From NCBI GenBank assembly GCA_002342365.1, contig DDPV01000046.1, positions 67,995 to 88,160 of the forward strand: a DNA stretch of 20,166 nucleotides, in the 5' to 3' direction. How positions within the stretch are numbered: the stretch's first letter is position 1; each line of letters starts with the position of its first letter. The notes beneath the pieces are model-generated. The model did not search any database. It was not told where the DNA came from and saw only the letters and a list, made by a program, of their open reading frames with translations. The translations under genes were made by a program, and so were the position numbers. Origin of the DNA: Burkholderiales bacterium UBA2459. GTDB lineage: Bacteria; Pseudomonadota; Gammaproteobacteria; Burkholderiales; Burkholderiaceae_E. Positions 6,185 through 13,461 of the stretch are shown here, piece by piece.

Positions 6185-7891
6185 GTGCATAAGCGGGATT
6201 TTCTCCACCTCCTTGGTGCAGCGTCTGCTGCCGGCATCGCTTTGACCGGATCGTCGTTTGCAAGCGATCTGAAAATTTCTTATGACGTTCCAGTGTTTGG
6301 CAATGTCAGCCTGATGCACTTTACCGACAGCCACGCGCAACTGCTGCCGATTTACTTTCGAGAACCAAGCGTCAACCTTGGCATAGCAGACGCTGCTGGC
6401 AAGCCCCCGCACCTGGTGGGCGATGCTTTTCTCAAGCACTACGGCATCGCGAAGTCCTCGGCTCAGGCCCATGCGTTTACCCATCTGGGTTTTGAAGCGG
6501 CTGCCCGGCAATTTGGCAAGGTCGGCGGCTTTGCGCACCTTGCAAGTCTGATTAAGCAGCTCCGCGTGTCTCGGCCCTCTGCATTGCTCTTGGATGGCGG
6601 CGATACCTGGCAGGGGTCCGCAACCGCCTTGTGGACCAAGGGTCAGGACATGGTCGATGCCTGCAAGTTGCTGGGTGTTGACCTCATGACCGCGCATTGG
6701 GAATTTACCTACGGCGCTGAGCGCGTGAAGGAAATTGTCACGAAAGATCTCAAGGGCCGCACCGAATTCCTTGCTCAAAACATCAAGACCACCGATTTTG
6801 AAGATCAGGTTTTCTCCCCTTACAGCCTGCGCATCATCAATGGACAAGCGGTAGCGATTATTGGCCAAGCCTTTCCCTATACGCCGATCGCAAATCCGCG
6901 ATGGCTCGTGCCGGAATGGAGTTTCGGTATTCGTGACGAAGGCCTGCAAAAGCTGGTCGACGAGGTCAGGGGCAAGGGTGCAAAAGCTGTGGTTGTGCTT
7001 TCCCATAATGGTATGGATGTTGATCTGAAGATGGCTTCGCGGGTGCGTGGCATTGACGCTATCCTGGGAGGGCACACCCACGATGGGATACCGGCTCCGG
7101 CGATTGTTTCAAATGCCGGTGGGAAGACTTTGGTCACCAACGCCGGTTCCAACGGCAAGTTTCTTGCGCTCCTTGATCTCGATGTGGGGCCGGCAGGCGT
7201 GAAGGACTATCGCTATCGCCTGCTGCCTATTTTTTCCGATCAACTCAAGGCTGATGCAGACATGCAAGCGCTGATCGATAAGGTCCGAGCCCCCTACGCT
7301 GCGCGCCTGTCTGAGCCGCTTGCAGTGAGCGAGGGCGTTTTATATCGGCGCGGAAACTTTAATGGTAGCTTTGATCAACTGATTCTTGATGCGCTGATGG
7401 CAGAAAAATCAGCTGAGATCGCCTTTTCGCCAGGATTCCGTTGGGGTACCTCGCTGATGCCTGGTCAAGCCATCTTACGAGAGCATGTGATGGATCAAAC
7501 CGCGATCACCTACCCGCAGGTTACGGTCAATGCTTTGGATGGCACGATGATCAAGACGATTCTGGAGGACGTTGCCGATAACCTCTTCAACCCGGATCCC
7601 TACTACCAACAAGGCGGTGATATGGTCCGGGTGGGCGGTTTGCAATACACCATCGATCCCAGGGCCAAGGCGGGCTCCCGAATCAGCGACATGCGGCTTC
7701 ATGGCAAGCTGATTGATGCCGATAAGCGCTACAAGGTAGCGGGTTGGGCGCCGGTCGCTGAGGGCGCAGTCGGTGAGCCGATTTGGGAGGTTCTTGAACG
7801 CTGGCTCAAGGCCAATCCCCGGGTGCAGCCGCCTAAGCTCAACGCGCCAAGGCTTGTCGGGATGGAAGGCAATCCGGGGATCGGCTCGTGA
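6185..7891 (+). CDS. soxB: SoxB, dimanganese sulfate thiol-hydrolase
   Basis: Protein of 568 residues that releases sulfate from SoxY-bound thiosulfonate. The start is GTG; an in-frame TAG at 6179 rules out a longer product. No strong Shine-Dalgarno is visible. The N-terminus reads HKRDFLH followed by a hydrophobic Ala/Gly stretch, so the usual Tat Arg-Arg is Lys-Arg. The metallophosphoesterase core carries the expected metal ligands: HFTDSH (His45, Asp48, His50), DGGDTW (137-142), the HWEF motif with His171, SHNG with His274, and GGHTH (His297, His299). A 5'-nucleotidase-type C-terminal domain follows from about residue 370. The stop overlaps the next gene by 4 bp (GTGA), indicating coupled translation. 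Confidence 0.96.
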   Translation: MHKRDFLHLLGAASAAGIALTGSSFASDLKISYDVPVFGNVSLMHFTDSHAQLLPIYFREPSVNLGIADAAGKPPHLVGDAFLKHYGIAKSSAQAHAFTHLGFEAAARQFGKVGGFAHLASLIKQLRVSRPSALLLDGGDTWQGSATALWTKGQDMVDACKLLGVDLMTAHWEFTYGAERVKEIVTKDLKGRTEFLAQNIKTTDFEDQVFSPYSLRIINGQAVAIIGQAFPYTPIANPRWLVPEWSFGIRDEGLQKLVDEVRGKGAKAVVVLSHNGMDVDLKMASRVRGIDAILGGHTHDGIPAPAIVSNAGGKTLVTNAGSNGKFLALLDLDVGPAGVKDYRYRLLPIFSDQLKADADMQALIDKVRAPYAARLSEPLAVSEGVLYRRGNFNGSFDQLILDALMAEKSAEIAFSPGFRWGTSLMPGQAILREHVMDQTAITYPQVTVNALDGTMIKTILEDVADNLFNPDPYYQQGGDMVRVGGLQYTIDPRAKAGSRISDMRLHGKLIDADKRYKVAGWAPVAEGAVGEPIWEVLERWLKANPRVQPPKLNAPRLVGMEGNPGIGS

Positions 7892-8628
7892 CAGGCCAAA
7901 ATCCGCCCAGCCTGCAAGCCTGCCGTGAAGACCTTGCCGCTGCGCTGCGCTGGTCGGCGCATCTCGGACTGAATGAGGGCGTCTGCAACCACTACTCCTA
8001 CGCCTGGCAGCCTGATCGTTTCCTCATCAATCCTCAGGGTTTGCATTGGACGGAGGTTTGTGCCAGCGATATCTTGCTGATTGACGGTGAAGGACGGCTT
8101 ATCGAGGGCAAGCATCCGATCGAGCCGACCGCTTTCTTCATTCATGCCTGGATCCACAAGCTCAATCCGCAGGCAAAAGCGGTGCTCCACACGCATATGC
8201 CCTACGCCACGGCACTCAGCCTGGTCGAGGGCGGACGCCTGGCCTGGTGCAACCAAAATGCGCTGCGCTTCTGGAATCGCGTGGCTTATGATGAGTTGTA
8301 TAACGGTGTAGCGCTTGACGACGCCGAAGGGCAGCGCATAGCCCGCAGCTTATCGGGCAAGGACGTGGTCTTTATGGCCTCGCATGGCGTGACCGTCGTC
8401 GGACAAAGTCTTGCCTGGGCCTTTGACGATCTCTACTACCTCGAACGGGCTTGCATGCATCAGGTGCTCGCCACGCAGGCTGCAGCAGGTCGAGCTTTAC
8501 GCCTGATTCCCGAGGCGATATGCGAGGCGACTGCGGCACAAATTGCAGGTGAAAGACAGCAAAGCGATCTCTTTTTCGCGTCGATCAAACGCCTGCTCGA
8601 TCGCGACCAAAGCGGTTGGCGCAACTAA
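7888..8628 (+). CDS. Class II aldolase/adducin family protein
   Basis: Protein of 246 residues with a GTG start overlapping the soxB stop; a GGGGA stretch lies about 7 nt upstream. The zinc site of class II aldolases is intact: HTH (His101, His103) and SHG (His166), with Glu79 in IEPT at the position of the catalytic acid. The rest (N-terminal AAALRWSAHLGLNEG, then a FLINPQGLHW phosphate/substrate region) matches the family, whose members cleave or epimerise phosphosugars, decarboxylate small acids, or act on methylthioribulose phosphate. No signal peptide is visible, so it is cytoplasmic. The real substrate cannot be read from sequence. Its fusion-tight linkage to soxB suggests co-expression with sulfur oxidation, but aldolases are not part of the known Sox cycle. 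Confidence 0.9.
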   Translation: MTGQNPPSLQACREDLAAALRWSAHLGLNEGVCNHYSYAWQPDRFLINPQGLHWTEVCASDILLIDGEGRLIEGKHPIEPTAFFIHAWIHKLNPQAKAVLHTHMPYATALSLVEGGRLAWCNQNALRFWNRVAYDELYNGVALDDAEGQRIARSLSGKDVVFMASHGVTVVGQSLAWAFDDLYYLERACMHQVLATQAAAGRALRLIPEAICEATAAQIAGERQQSDLFFASIKRLLDRDQSGWRN

Positions 8629-8639
8629 AGCTACTGGCT

Positions 8640-8668
8640 TTGACGGTCTGATCTGCGGTATTCTAGGT
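8640..8668 (+). promoter_or_regulatory. Weak promoter candidate before the M20 peptidase gene
   Basis: A TTGACG (8640-8645) is followed at about 17 bp by CTAGGT (8663-8668), a poor -10. It lies in the 65-bp gap after the aldolase gene, so internal initiation is possible but weakly supported. Confidence 0.25.
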
Positions 8669-8693
8669 CTCACTGTGCATGCGGAGTCATGTC

Positions 8694-10184
8694 ATGAACC
8701 TCAATGATTTGAAGGCGCAAATCGATCGCCAGTGGGATGAGTCTATCCTGCCGGCTCTTGTCGATTACGTCAAAATACCTGCCAAGTCGCCTGCTTTTGA
8801 CCCCTCCTGGGATGCGCACGGGCACCTGAAATCGGTGGTTGAGATGGCCCACGCCTGGGCGAGCCATCAGTGCAGTCAGGCGGGGGAGACGCCGGTGCTT
8901 GCCGGTATGCGCCTTGAAATCCTTCAGCTGGAAGGAAAAACACCCTGCATCTTCTTCGACGTTCCGGCGACCGGCATGCAAGGCAGCGATCGGACGGTGC
9001 TTTTTTACGGACACCTTGACAAACAACCTGAGATGAGCGGTTGGCGAGAGGATCTCGGTCCCTGGAAACCGGTGATTGAATCGGGCAGGCTTTATGGTCG
9101 TGGGAGCGCCGATGATGGCTATGCGCTGTACGCCGCGCTTGCCGCGCTCGCGAGCCTGGATCGGCAATCGATCGCAAGGCCGCGTTGCCTGGGGCTTATT
9201 GAGACCTGTGAAGAGAGCGGCTCGCCGGATCTGCCCGAGTATTTGGAGCATCTGAAGCCGCGCTTGGGCGATGTATCCTTGGTGATCGGGCTTGATTCAG
9301 GTTGCGGCAATTACGAACAACTTTGGGTCACCACATCGCTTCGAGGCCTCGTCGGCGGAGTGCTGTCGGTCGAGATCCTTCAAGAGGGCGTGCACTCGGG
9401 AAATGCCAGCGGCATCGTTCCTTCGTCATTTCGCGTCGCAAGGCGATTGCTCAACCGGCTTGACGACGTGGATAGCGGTATCGTCGTGTCGCCGGTTTTC
9501 CACGCGCCGATTCCTCAAGAGCGAATCAACGAGGCGAAGCAGGCCGGTGAGATCCTCGGCGATATGGTCTGGAAGCAGTTCCCCTGGGTGAGCTGCTCGC
9601 ACGCGCCTGCAGCTTACGAGCAAGCCTGTCAGACTTCGCAGCCCACCACCACAGACCCGGTTGAGGCGATTTTGAATCGCACGTGGCGGCCGGCGCTTTC
9701 AGTCACCGGTGCGGCTGCCTTGCCCTCGCTCGACATGGCGGGCAATGTCCTGAGACCTAAAACAGTCCTCAAGCTGTCGATGCGGATTCCGCCAAGCGTC
9801 GATGCGGAGCAGGCAAGCCAGGAACTCAAGCGGATACTTGAGCGTGATGCGCCCTATCAGGCCAGGGTGCGCTTTGAGGCCGACTGGGCGGCTTCTGGCT
9901 GGCATGCACCAGCCATGCCTGCTGGTCTTCGACAGTTACTCGATGAGGTATCGATCAAGACCTTCGCGAAGCCGGCTGCATATATGGGTGAAGGCGGTAC
10001 GATTCCCTTTATGACGATGCTCGGCGCCCATTTCCCTCAAGCGCAGTTCTTGATCACCGGCGTCTTGGGTCCGCAGTCCAATGCGCATGGCCCCAATGAG
10101 TTCCTCGATATTGCTTACGCCAAGTCGCTGACGCGGCTGGTTGCCGGTCTGATTGCAAAGCTTGCTGATGCTGCCCTCGTCTAA
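8694..10184 (+). CDS. M20-family metallopeptidase, dipeptidase-like
   Basis: Protein of 496 residues from the ATG at 8694, 7 nt after GGAG; an ATG at 8679 is in frame but lacks a ribosome site. Metal-binding motifs of M20 enzymes are in order: YGHLDKQPE (His107, Asp109), SADDGYAL (Asp140-Asp141), ETCEESG (Glu170 to Glu174, catalytic and metal-binding acids), DSG near residue 201, and NAHGPNE (His465). A dimerisation domain with EGVHSGNASG lies between. Length and the HLDKQPE motif resemble the carnosine/Cys-Gly dipeptidase branch (CNDP/Dug1) more than acetylornithine deacetylase. No signal peptide, so cytoplasmic. It could hydrolyse Cys-Gly or another dipeptide; substrate is unproven. The carbonic anhydrase gene begins just after it. 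Confidence 0.9.
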   Translation: MNLNDLKAQIDRQWDESILPALVDYVKIPAKSPAFDPSWDAHGHLKSVVEMAHAWASHQCSQAGETPVLAGMRLEILQLEGKTPCIFFDVPATGMQGSDRTVLFYGHLDKQPEMSGWREDLGPWKPVIESGRLYGRGSADDGYALYAALAALASLDRQSIARPRCLGLIETCEESGSPDLPEYLEHLKPRLGDVSLVIGLDSGCGNYEQLWVTTSLRGLVGGVLSVEILQEGVHSGNASGIVPSSFRVARRLLNRLDDVDSGIVVSPVFHAPIPQERINEAKQAGEILGDMVWKQFPWVSCSHAPAAYEQACQTSQPTTTDPVEAILNRTWRPALSVTGAAALPSLDMAGNVLRPKTVLKLSMRIPPSVDAEQASQELKRILERDAPYQARVRFEADWAASGWHAPAMPAGLRQLLDEVSIKTFAKPAAYMGEGGTIPFMTMLGAHFPQAQFLITGVLGPQSNAHGPNEFLDIAYAKSLTRLVAGLIAKLADAALV

Positions 10185-10208
10185 ATGAATGATCGAAAGG
10201 TTGATACG

Positions 10209-10973
10209 ATGAAACGATTCAAGAAGATTGCTGTCATGGTTTTGGCTGCGGGTTTGTCGATGCCTGCTTTTGCCGATGGAAAAGGAAAGGCCGCGCAGTG
10301 GGCCTACGAGGGGGCATATGGCCCCGAACGTTGGGCTGCGCTCTCACCTGAGAATGCCAAGTGCAGCCAGGGTACTCGCCAATCCCCCGTCAACATCATG
10401 GACCGCGAAGTCATTGTTTCAGAACTTGAATCGATCCAATTTCACTACCAACCCTCGGCCTATCGTTTCGAACATAATGGCCACACGCTTCAGGTCACCC
10501 CGGCGGGTGAAAACTATGTGGTCATTCGGGGTATGCGCTATGAACTGATCCAGTTTCATTTCCACGCGCCCAGCGAGGAGCGCATCAATTTCCGTAATTT
10601 TTCCATGGTTGCGCATTTTGTTCATAAAAATGCTGAGGGGCGACTTGCTGTGATTGGCGTCTTGCTTGACGCAGGCGGCGCAAACCCTGCGATGGATCAC
10701 TTGTGGGCCCATTTGCCTTTGAGTAAAGGCGATACGGTTGAGCCAAAAACCGCCTTGGTCGACTTGATGCAATTGCTCCCAAAGGAGCGCGCATACTTTC
10801 AGTTCATCGGTTCGCTGACAACGCCTCCTTGCTCCGAAGGCGTTTTGTGGACCCTGTTTCAGGAGCCCGTGAAAATCCGTCCTGAGCAGGCAAGCGTTTT
10901 TCTCAAGGTGGTGGGTATGAACGCGAGGCCTGTTCAACCCCTGAATCAACGGGTGGTCCGCTACTCGCGTTAA
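10209..10973 (+). CDS. Periplasmic alpha-class carbonic anhydrase
   Basis: Protein of 254 residues that interconverts CO2 and bicarbonate. The ATG at 10209 was chosen because AAAGG lies 8 nt upstream and it yields a clean Sec signal peptide cleaved near MPAFA (residue 22); an ATG at 10185 would add eight residues. Zinc ligands are His117 and His119 (QFHFH) and His136 (VAHFVH). The gatekeeper threonine lies in GSLTTPPC (201-208), and Cys52 with Cys208 can form the usual disulfide. The residue two before His136 is Val, where many alpha enzymes have a second-shell Glu; this could be a subfamily trait. It follows the M20 gene by 24 bp. Its stop overlaps the stop of the convergent gene. Possible roles are bicarbonate supply or buffering acid made by sulfur oxidation. 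Confidence 0.94.
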   Translation: MKRFKKIAVMVLAAGLSMPAFADGKGKAAQWAYEGAYGPERWAALSPENAKCSQGTRQSPVNIMDREVIVSELESIQFHYQPSAYRFEHNGHTLQVTPAGENYVVIRGMRYELIQFHFHAPSEERINFRNFSMVAHFVHKNAEGRLAVIGVLLDAGGANPAMDHLWAHLPLSKGDTVEPKTALVDLMQLLPKERAYFQFIGSLTTPPCSEGVLWTLFQEPVKIRPEQASVFLKVVGMNARPVQPLNQRVVRYSR

Positions 10974-12295
10974 AAACTGCTGAAAATCTGCCCACTGGCT
11001 GAGCCGACCAGATAGCCCCAGTCAAAGCTCAGCAAGTTCTTCGCCTGATCGAGCCGGATCGATGTCTGTAAAGACCAGCTCGATGCGTCGGTGCTGGTAA
11101 AGACCTGGCCGAGGTCATCGATCAGCAGGTAGCGGCTCGTTCGTCCGATGCCGACAATGGTTGAAGCGCCCGGAATGCGTTGGGCGCTCCATGTGCTTCC
11201 ACCATCGCTGGTTAAGGCGACATAACCACCGCTGCCACCCACCAAGAAGCGATCCAGGTCGGTCGAAGCGCTGCCGCGCAAATAGCCGTGCCCAATCGCA
11301 CGTAACTGCGCGTCTCTGACCTCTGGCAATGACACGCTCGCCCAGCTCGCTCCGCTGTCGTTACTCAGCAGCAAAGTGCCTGCGTTACCTGCTGCAAACA
11401 CGCGGTTGTTGCCGACAAGAATCGCATGCAAGTCCTGCGCTGTGCCGCTGCTGCGGTCGGTCCAGCTCAGGCCGTCGGAGCTGCTGCGAATCGCGCCCTT
11501 TTCACCAACGGCAACAAAGCTTGAGCTGAGGGCGGCAATCGCGCGAAGAACAGGCGTACTGGCGCTCGGCGCTTGTGCCAGCGTCCAGTTGATGCCGTCC
11601 TTGCTTGACAGACTTGCCCCCATGGCTCCGGTGGCGACAAAAACGAGGCCCGGGTCACCGGTGGTGTTGACGCTGCTTGCAAAACCTGCGACCGCATAAA
11701 GCGGGCTCGTCCAGTTTGCAGGAAGCGTGGCAGAAGACCAGGTTCTGGCGTCTGCGCTGTAATGGATCGCACCGCTGGCTGAAACGCTGACAAAGCGACC
11801 CTCGGTGGCCAGGGTGCTGCGCGAAGGACAGGTGCTCAGCCTTGCCATGGCAATGGATTCGACTGCCGATGGCAACAACCCTGCCGATGTCGGCAAGCTC
11901 AGCTTGTCCCAGGTCGTGCCGGCTGGGCGCGGTTGCACTGCAAGCTTCTCGCTCGGGGCTCCCCCGGGTCCGCCGTTTTTGCGCCCGTTCATGAAAAGCC
12001 AATAGGTAATGTCGTTATCGAGGCCGCACAAGACAAAGGGTGAACTCACCTTGGTGGCACTTCGTGCGCCAGGGGTCAATGACCAGTTGCTTGAGTCAAT
12101 GTCAGCCCTCGGCGCTGCAAAAAGCCAGTATTCGATGTCGCTGCTGCCGCTGAAACGCAGCGTGAGACGGCTGTCCCCAGCCTGTGCGCTGAGTTGCGTC
12201 GGCGGCGCTGCAGAACTACCGTTGTCACCGCACGCTACCAGGCCGAGTGCGAATGCTGCGATGGCGGCCAGTGCAAAGCCTCGAATTTTCCTCAA
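10970..12295 (-). CDS. Ycf48-like beta-propeller lipoprotein
   Basis: Protein of 441 residues from a TTG at 12295, chosen because GGGGA lies 7 nt upstream and because it gives a textbook lipoprotein signal: Arg/Lys start, Ala-rich core, lipobox LVAC with Cys22. An ATG at 12325 and one at 12361 are in frame but have no ribosome site. After a Fn3-like or linker region (about 25-120) come repeated WTSPLYAVAG, INWTLAQ, LSWTDRSS, GASWAS and GSTWSAQ type blades with intervening hAVGxxGxhhxSxDG motifs. These are the Ycf48/BNR-like repeats of a propeller. Such proteins mediate assembly or binding; no enzymatic residues are evident. It is transcribed opposite its neighbours and meets the carbonic anhydrase stop-to-stop with a 4-bp overlap. 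Specific function unknown. Confidence 0.85.
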   Translation of the reverse strand: MRKIRGFALAAIAAFALGLVACGDNGSSAAPPTQLSAQAGDSRLTLRFSGSSDIEYWLFAAPRADIDSSNWSLTPGARSATKVSSPFVLCGLDNDITYWLFMNGRKNGGPGGAPSEKLAVQPRPAGTTWDKLSLPTSAGLLPSAVESIAMARLSTCPSRSTLATEGRFVSVSASGAIHYSADARTWSSATLPANWTSPLYAVAGFASSVNTTGDPGLVFVATGAMGASLSSKDGINWTLAQAPSASTPVLRAIAALSSSFVAVGEKGAIRSSSDGLSWTDRSSGTAQDLHAILVGNNRVFAAGNAGTLLLSNDSGASWASVSLPEVRDAQLRAIGHGYLRGSASTDLDRFLVGGSGGYVALTSDGGSTWSAQRIPGASTIVGIGRTSRYLLIDDLGQVFTSTDASSWSLQTSIRLDQAKNLLSFDWGYLVGSASGQIFSSF

Positions 12296-12310
12296 GATCA
12301 AGTCCCCAAT

Positions 12311-12340
12311 TTGGATGGAAGTCATCAGACAGGCTATTGT
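12311..12340 (+). promoter_or_regulatory. Candidate promoter for the TAXI-TRAP operon
   Basis: TTGGAT (12311-12316) and TATTGT (12335-12340) with 18 bp between lie in the 110-bp divergent region between the propeller lipoprotein and the TAXI gene. The match is moderate. The predicted start of transcription falls at the left arm of the inverted repeat at 12348. Confidence 0.35.
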
Positions 12341-12347
12341 GCCAAGT

Positions 12348-12373
12348 TTCAGGCAGGGCACGTGGAGCCTGAA
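12348..12373 (+). repeat. Inverted repeat upstream of the TAXI gene
   Basis: TTCAGGC (12348-12354) and GCCTGAA (12367-12373) are perfect 7-bp arms separated by 12 bp that include CACGTG. The position, about +1 to +26 relative to the predicted start, suits either an operator or a 5' leader hairpin. AAGGAG follows at 12394-12399, so a hairpin here would not directly mask it. Confidence 0.4.
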
Positions 12374-12405
12374 TCATCAAAGCCATAAACTTCAAGGAGA
12401 TCGAT

Positions 12406-13461
12406 ATGCAAATCAAAACTTGTATCGCCAGCCCAATTCAGCAAGCAGAATACGAGCATCACAGCCCATCACTGCCGCAACAAATCAAGCGAATCGCCTG
12501 CAAAGGCCTCTTTGCGGGCCTGATTGCAAGCCTTGGCCTGATGAGTTCAGGTATGGCTTTTGCGGACAACGCCTTGTCGATCGGTACGGGCGGCACAGGC
12601 GGGGTTTATTACCCACTGGGAGGTGGTATCGCTGCAGCGCTGTCCAAACATATTCCGGGCATGGCAGCAACGGCTGAAGTCACCGGCGGCTCGGTCGACA
12701 ATCTCAAGCTTGTGGGCAGCGGGAAGCCCTATCTTGGCATGACCATGGCCGATGCTGCCAAAGACGCAATCGAAGGCGCCGATAAATTTAAGGCGACCGG
12801 CAAGATTGATGCAAAAACGCTTCTCGTGCTCTACCCCAATCGCATGCATGTGGTGACCGTAGAAGGTAGCGGCGTTAGCCGGTTTGCTGATCTTAAAGGC
12901 AAGCGCGTGTCCACGGGCTCGCCCGGCAGTGCCACCGAGGTGATGGCCTTTCGCTTGATCGAAGCCGCCGGACTTGACAAGGATCGGGATCTCAAGCGGG
13001 AACGTTTAGGCGTGGCCGAATCGGTCAACGCAATCAAGGACCGGAAAATCGATGCCTTTTTCTGGGTGGGTGGGCTGCCAACCGGTGCGGTGACTGATCT
13101 TGCGAATTCACCGGGCATGAAGATCAAGATGATTGACCATGATGACCTTGTTTCAGCGATGAACAAGAAATATGGCAACCTGTACTACGCCGATGTAATT
13201 GGCAAGTCGGTTTACAGTGGCATGGGTTCGGACAACAAGATGGCCTCGGTTGCCAACCTGCTCGTTGCGCCGGGAAAAATGAGCAATGATCAAGCGTATG
13301 CGATTGTAAAAACCATTATTGAGCGTCGTGACGACTTGATCGCGGTGCACAAAGAGGCAGCCAACATCAAACTTGAGAATCAAAAAGCATCGGCAAGCCC
13401 GGTTCCTTATCATCCCGGCGCAAGAAAGTATCTGGAAGAAAAGGGTATTAAGCTCGATTGA
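12406..13461 (+). CDS. TAXI-family TRAP transporter solute-binding protein
   Basis: Protein of 351 residues that captures a substrate in the periplasm for the adjacent permease. The ATG follows AAGGAG by 6 nt. A long n-region (about 30 residues) precedes the hydrophobic core, with cleavage likely after SSGMAFA (residue 53). The mature protein opens LSIGTGGTGGVYYPLGG, the hallmark of TAXI proteins, then GGSVDNLKL and a central VSTGSPGSATEVMA segment. Family substrates known or proposed include glutamate-like dicarboxylates and other organic acids; this sequence does not define one. The stop TGA overlaps the permease ATG by one base, so the two are translationally coupled. Confidence 0.95.
   Translation: MQIKTCIASPIQQAEYEHHSPSLPQQIKRIACKGLFAGLIASLGLMSSGMAFADNALSIGTGGTGGVYYPLGGGIAAALSKHIPGMAATAEVTGGSVDNLKLVGSGKPYLGMTMADAAKDAIEGADKFKATGKIDAKTLLVLYPNRMHVVTVEGSGVSRFADLKGKRVSTGSPGSATEVMAFRLIEAAGLDKDRDLKRERLGVAESVNAIKDRKIDAFFWVGGLPTGAVTDLANSPGMKIKMIDHDDLVSAMNKKYGNLYYADVIGKSVYSGMGSDNKMASVANLLVAPGKMSNDQAYAIVKTIIERRDDLIAVHKEAANIKLENQKASASPVPYHPGARKYLEEKGIKLD

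Noticed and set aside
12009..12677. 222-codon plus-strand open frame across the TAXI upstream region
   Set aside because: It runs antisense through the lipoprotein gene and out of frame through the start of the TAXI gene, with low-complexity composition and no ribosome site.
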